Of a stretch of 7,582 nt of DNA, positions 5,631 to 7,582 are shown piece after piece. Source of the stretch: Nitrospiraceae bacterium. Lineage in GTDB: Bacteria; Nitrospirota; Nitrospiria; Nitrospirales; UBA8639. The stretch's first letter is position 1; each line of letters opens with the position of its first letter. The DNA lies in contig DOFS01000234.1 in assembly GCA_003523945.1 (NCBI GenBank), positions 1 through 7,582 on the forward strand, read 5' to 3'. Position numbers and translations under genes: made by a program. The notes under the pieces are model-generated. The model was not told where the DNA came from, searched no databases, and was given only the letters and a program-made list of their open reading frames with translations.

Positions 5631-5836
5631 GTTGCCGGGTTTCGGCCCGGCAGCCGAGGTCCTTTTGTTTCGGCAAAAGGACCCAAAACAAGTGACCCCC
5701 CGTCCGGTCTCATTGAGATGGGCGGACGCGGGCATTGAGGAGGGCGTCCCAGCTCGCTGCGCTCAAACAAAGTCCGCTGGTTCATGAAGGCGACCTTCCA
5801 AAGAACCAGCCGGCAGGCGTCAGACAGCAGGGAGAG
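5631..5836. repeat. Folded intergenic repeat with paired TTTCGG-loop hairpins
   Basis: This is a chain of hairpins. The first is TGCCGGG (5633-5639) with CCCGGCA (5646-5652), the second GGTCCTTTTG (5658-5667) with CAAAAGGACC (5674-5683); both are perfect stems with the identical loop TTTCGG. The third is CGTCCG (5701-5706) with CGGACG (5723-5728). The fourth is GCTGGTTC (5776-5783) with GAACCAGC (5803-5810), enclosing GAAGG/CCTTC (5786-5790, 5794-5798) around a CGA loop. A diverged copy lies at 3431-3582. From memory, similar GC-rich elements with a GCTCGCTGCGCTCAAAC segment are scattered through many proteobacterial and Nitrospira-like genomes. A minus-strand frame through it (5603-5785) is probably not a gene. 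The right boundary is approximate. Confidence 0.75.
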
Positions 5837-5945
5837 GTATTCAGATAAAGAAGTCTGTGGAAATTAATTGAATTCACCATAAATTATCAGGCTTCGAAAC
5901 TAGGCCGTTTGGCAAACTTCTATTTACCTTGAAAGGAAATTCCAA
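5837..5945 (+). promoter_or_regulatory. Upstream region of the SDR gene with a small palindrome
   Basis: The A+T-rich stretch 5860-5890 probably carries the promoter, but no -35/-10 pair with correct spacing stands out. GTTTG (5907-5911) and CAAAC (5913-5917) form an 11-base palindrome centred on one G, 28 bases before the start codon, a possible operator. GAAAGGA, 8 bases before the ATG at 5946, is a good ribosome-binding site. Confidence 0.3.
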
Positions 5946-6698
5946 ATGTCTCAAAGACTCAAAGAAAAAGTGGCCGTCATTACGGGTGGCAATAGCGGGA
6001 TTGGTTTGGCCACAGCCAAGTTATTTCAGGCTGAAGGGGCCAGAGTGATCATTACGGGAAGAAGGAAGGAGGCGGTGGAAGCGGCAGTGAAAGAAATCGG
6101 AGGAGCGAGTGCCGGTTTCGTGTCAGATACCGGGAACCTCAATGACATCGGGGATTTGTATCAACAAATACACAGGACTGCGGGAAGGATCGATGTTCTC
6201 TTCCTCAATGCCGGCATTGCGATCTTTGGCCCATTTGACACCGTAGACGAAGCCACATTCGATAAGATGGTCAATGTCAATTTCAAAGGCCTGTTCTTCA
6301 ATATTCAAAAAGCCTCTCCGCTTCTGAATGAAGGAGCGTCGGTCATTATCAACTCATCCATCGCGGACCAGAAAGGATTTCCCAATTCCAGTGTCTATGG
6401 CGCAACCAAAGGGGCCGTTCGGAATTTGGCCAGAACCTTGTCGACTGAATTTCTTGAGAGAAAAATCCGGGTCAACGCTCTGGCCCCTGGACCAATTGAT
6501 ACACCTATCTTCGAGAAAGTGGGCGTTCCTGCAGAAGAAGTTCCAGGCATGAAAGCAAGCTTTGGTGACCAAAACCCCATGAAACGAATGGGAACCTCAG
6601 AGGAAGTCGCCAAAGCCGCGCTATTTCTGGCATCAGATGATTCATCTTACATCACCGGAATTGACCTCACCGTCGATGGAGGCGCAACACAATTGTAA
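5946..6698 (+). CDS. Short-chain dehydrogenase/reductase (classical SDR)
   Basis: A 250-residue classical SDR, normal length, catalysing NAD(P)-dependent oxidoreduction of an alcohol or carbonyl. The cofactor loop TGGNSGIG is at 13-20. The basic pair R39-R40 after the second strand (ITGRR) favours NADPH over NADH. D61 contacts adenine, and NAG is at 88-90. The catalytic tetrad is N112, S138, Y151 and K155 (YGATK), followed by PGPIDTP (181-187) and the C-terminal DGG (244-246) typical of the FabG-like group. All key residues are present. It has a good ribosome-binding site and its own upstream region, and it converges on the oxygenase gene at 6786. Its substrate cannot be named: FabG-like reductase, glucose dehydrogenase-like and stress-induced SDRs all share this layout. 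Confidence 0.9.
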   Translation: MSQRLKEKVAVITGGNSGIGLATAKLFQAEGARVIITGRRKEAVEAAVKEIGGASAGFVSDTGNLNDIGDLYQQIHRTAGRIDVLFLNAGIAIFGPFDTVDEATFDKMVNVNFKGLFFNIQKASPLLNEGASVIINSSIADQKGFPNSSVYGATKGAVRNLARTLSTEFLERKIRVNALAPGPIDTPIFEKVGVPAEEVPGMKASFGDQNPMKRMGTSEEVAKAALFLASDDSSYITGIDLTVDGGATQL

Positions 6699-6785
6699 TT
6701 TCTACCCAGATGATGGCGACCAACCAGAGAAGCGGTCAGGGTCATTGGCCTAAGGCTCTTGCAAGGAAGGGCGGGAAAGTATTTT
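6699..6785. other. Convergent intergenic gap
   Basis: These 87 bases lie between two convergent stop codons. I see no strong bidirectional terminator hairpin, which is somewhat unusual for convergent genes. Confidence 0.4.
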
Positions 6786-7582
6786 TCAGTCGGAAAGATA
6801 GAGGCTGCCATGGCTCAGCAAATCGAGGAGTAAAGAATCATATCCTTCCGACGGGACGTATTGGTCAGAACCGATTTGGCGTTCGGCGCACAAGGTTTTC
6901 ACTAGATCGGTCATGAGCCCACTGCAGGTGTACTGGCGTCCATCCACAAATAGCCAGAGATTCTGTCCATGTTCATGAAACGCAAAACGTGAGCCTTCAT
7001 TTCTGACAAGTTTTCCTCCCTCCGAAAGATGGGTACGAACATCTTCCAGACGGTGTTCCTCCGGCGTCGTCTCCTCATCCTGGTATTTCGGAGAGGTCAT
7101 ATAACAACCAAACCATTGAGCCAGTTTAGCATCATCCTCGACATACCGGGTAAAGATCTTCTGAACTTTTTTAACCGCCTCGGAGGAAATCTGGCCTGGA
7201 TTGGCTTGAGGAACCAGATCCGGGTCCGCATATCGAACCTCTTCGCTCAGCGCTTCTCCAACAGACTCGGAATAGTCGAGCAGGATATCCCGATGGGACG
7301 GCGCGCGAAATCCCACCGAACAGGTCATGCAATCCTCACCTACGGCTATCCCGTTATGTCCGACACGCGGGGGTACATAAAGGAGATCGCCCGGCTCCAA
7401 TATCCACCGGTGTTCCGGTTCCCATTCAGTCAGGATCTTGACCGGAACATCGGAACGACGAGGAGACGTTTCATCAAAGATCCCCCCCACTTCCCATTGA
7501 CGGCAGCCACTGACCTGCACCAGAAACACATCATAGTTATCATAATGCGGTCCGACACCGCCCTTGTCGCCGGAATAGCTGA
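6786..7582 (-). CDS. RoxA/YcfD-like JmjC ribosomal oxygenase (5' end outside window)
   Basis: Partial gene on the minus strand: 264 residues are visible, and the reading frame stays open to the window edge, so roughly the first 110 residues are missing compared with E. coli YcfD (373 aa). YcfD is a 2-oxoglutarate- and Fe(II)-dependent oxygenase that hydroxylates an arginine of ribosomal protein L16 (uL16). The iron-binding triad is visible: H-x-D in GPHYDNYD (residues 12-14 of the fragment) and the distal histidine in VGHNG (fragment residue 75). Their spacing of 63 agrees with the family. Other matches are the EPGDLLYVPP strand and SVGFRAPSHRDIL. The C-terminal part, which in YcfD forms the dimerisation and winged-helix regions, is present and ends normally with TGA. 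A GTG at 7529-7527 is internal, since conserved sequence continues upstream. The exact ribosomal target is inferred. Confidence 0.88.
   Translation of the reverse strand, partial: SYSGDKGGVGPHYDNYDVFLVQVSGCRQWEVGGIFDETSPRRSDVPVKILTEWEPEHRWILEPGDLLYVPPRVGHNGIAVGEDCMTCSVGFRAPSHRDILLDYSESVGEALSEEVRYADPDLVPQANPGQISSEAVKKVQKIFTRYVEDDAKLAQWFGCYMTSPKYQDEETTPEEHRLEDVRTHLSEGGKLVRNEGSRFAFHEHGQNLWLFVDGRQYTCSGLMTDLVKTLCAERQIGSDQYVPSEGYDSLLLDLLSHGSLYLSD

Noticed and set aside
5603..5785. Minus-strand frame through the folded repeat that shares an LPGRNP peptide with the antisense of the other copy
   Set aside because: The shared peptide is a by-product of the identical hairpin DNA, and the frame follows inverted repeats rather than a protein pattern; such frames are commonly mis-annotated.
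5631..5836. Integron attC site or CRISPR-like array
   Set aside because: There is no integrase, no regularly spaced identical repeats, and the hairpins have different stems; only two copies of the element exist, far apart.

Overview
The window is ordinary bacterial chromosome of moderate G+C, with closely spaced genes. No phage genes, transposase, rRNA, tRNA or CRISPR array were seen. Gene content (YajD-type HNH nuclease, parvulin, PEP mutase fused to a nucleotidyltransferase, RoxA/YcfD-type oxygenase) and a structured intergenic repeat suggest a Gram-negative bacterium. My impression from gene style is a Nitrospira-like or gammaproteobacterial lineage, but I cannot settle it without a search. 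Nothing conflicts with a single source.

Layout, left to right. (1) 1-958: a YajD-like HNH nuclease with a good promoter candidate upstream, then a small conserved protein of unknown role. (2) 959-1516: a leader with a perfect 9-bp inverted repeat and a possible 20-codon leader ORF, then a single-domain PpiC-type parvulin. (3) 1517-3393: a hairpin-bearing spacer, then a 545-residue fusion of PEP mutase with a nucleotidyltransferase. This fusion is the most distinctive gene here and implies production and CMP-activation of a phosphonate; no decarboxylase, transaminase or transferase for that pathway lies nearby. (4) 3394-4457: a degenerate copy of an intergenic repeat, then a compact three-gene unit: a 67-aa antitoxin-like protein, a RelE/ParE-type toxin, and a 109-aa protein of unknown function whose ATG overlaps the toxin stop codon. 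(5) 4528-5463: an exported, membrane-anchored gluzincin protease-like protein. (6) 5464-5945: a 482-bp gene-free stretch with a well-preserved, highly folded copy of the same repeat. (7) 5946-6698: a classical SDR oxidoreductase. (8) 6786-7582, minus strand: a RoxA/YcfD-like JmjC ribosomal oxygenase whose 5' end lies outside the window.

All genes except the last are on the plus strand. Only the three genes at 3634-4457 are clearly translationally linked. The others look like separate housekeeping or accessory units. The items most worth following up are the orphan PEP mutase fusion, the third gene attached to the toxin-antitoxin pair, and the two copies of the folded repeat at different stages of decay.
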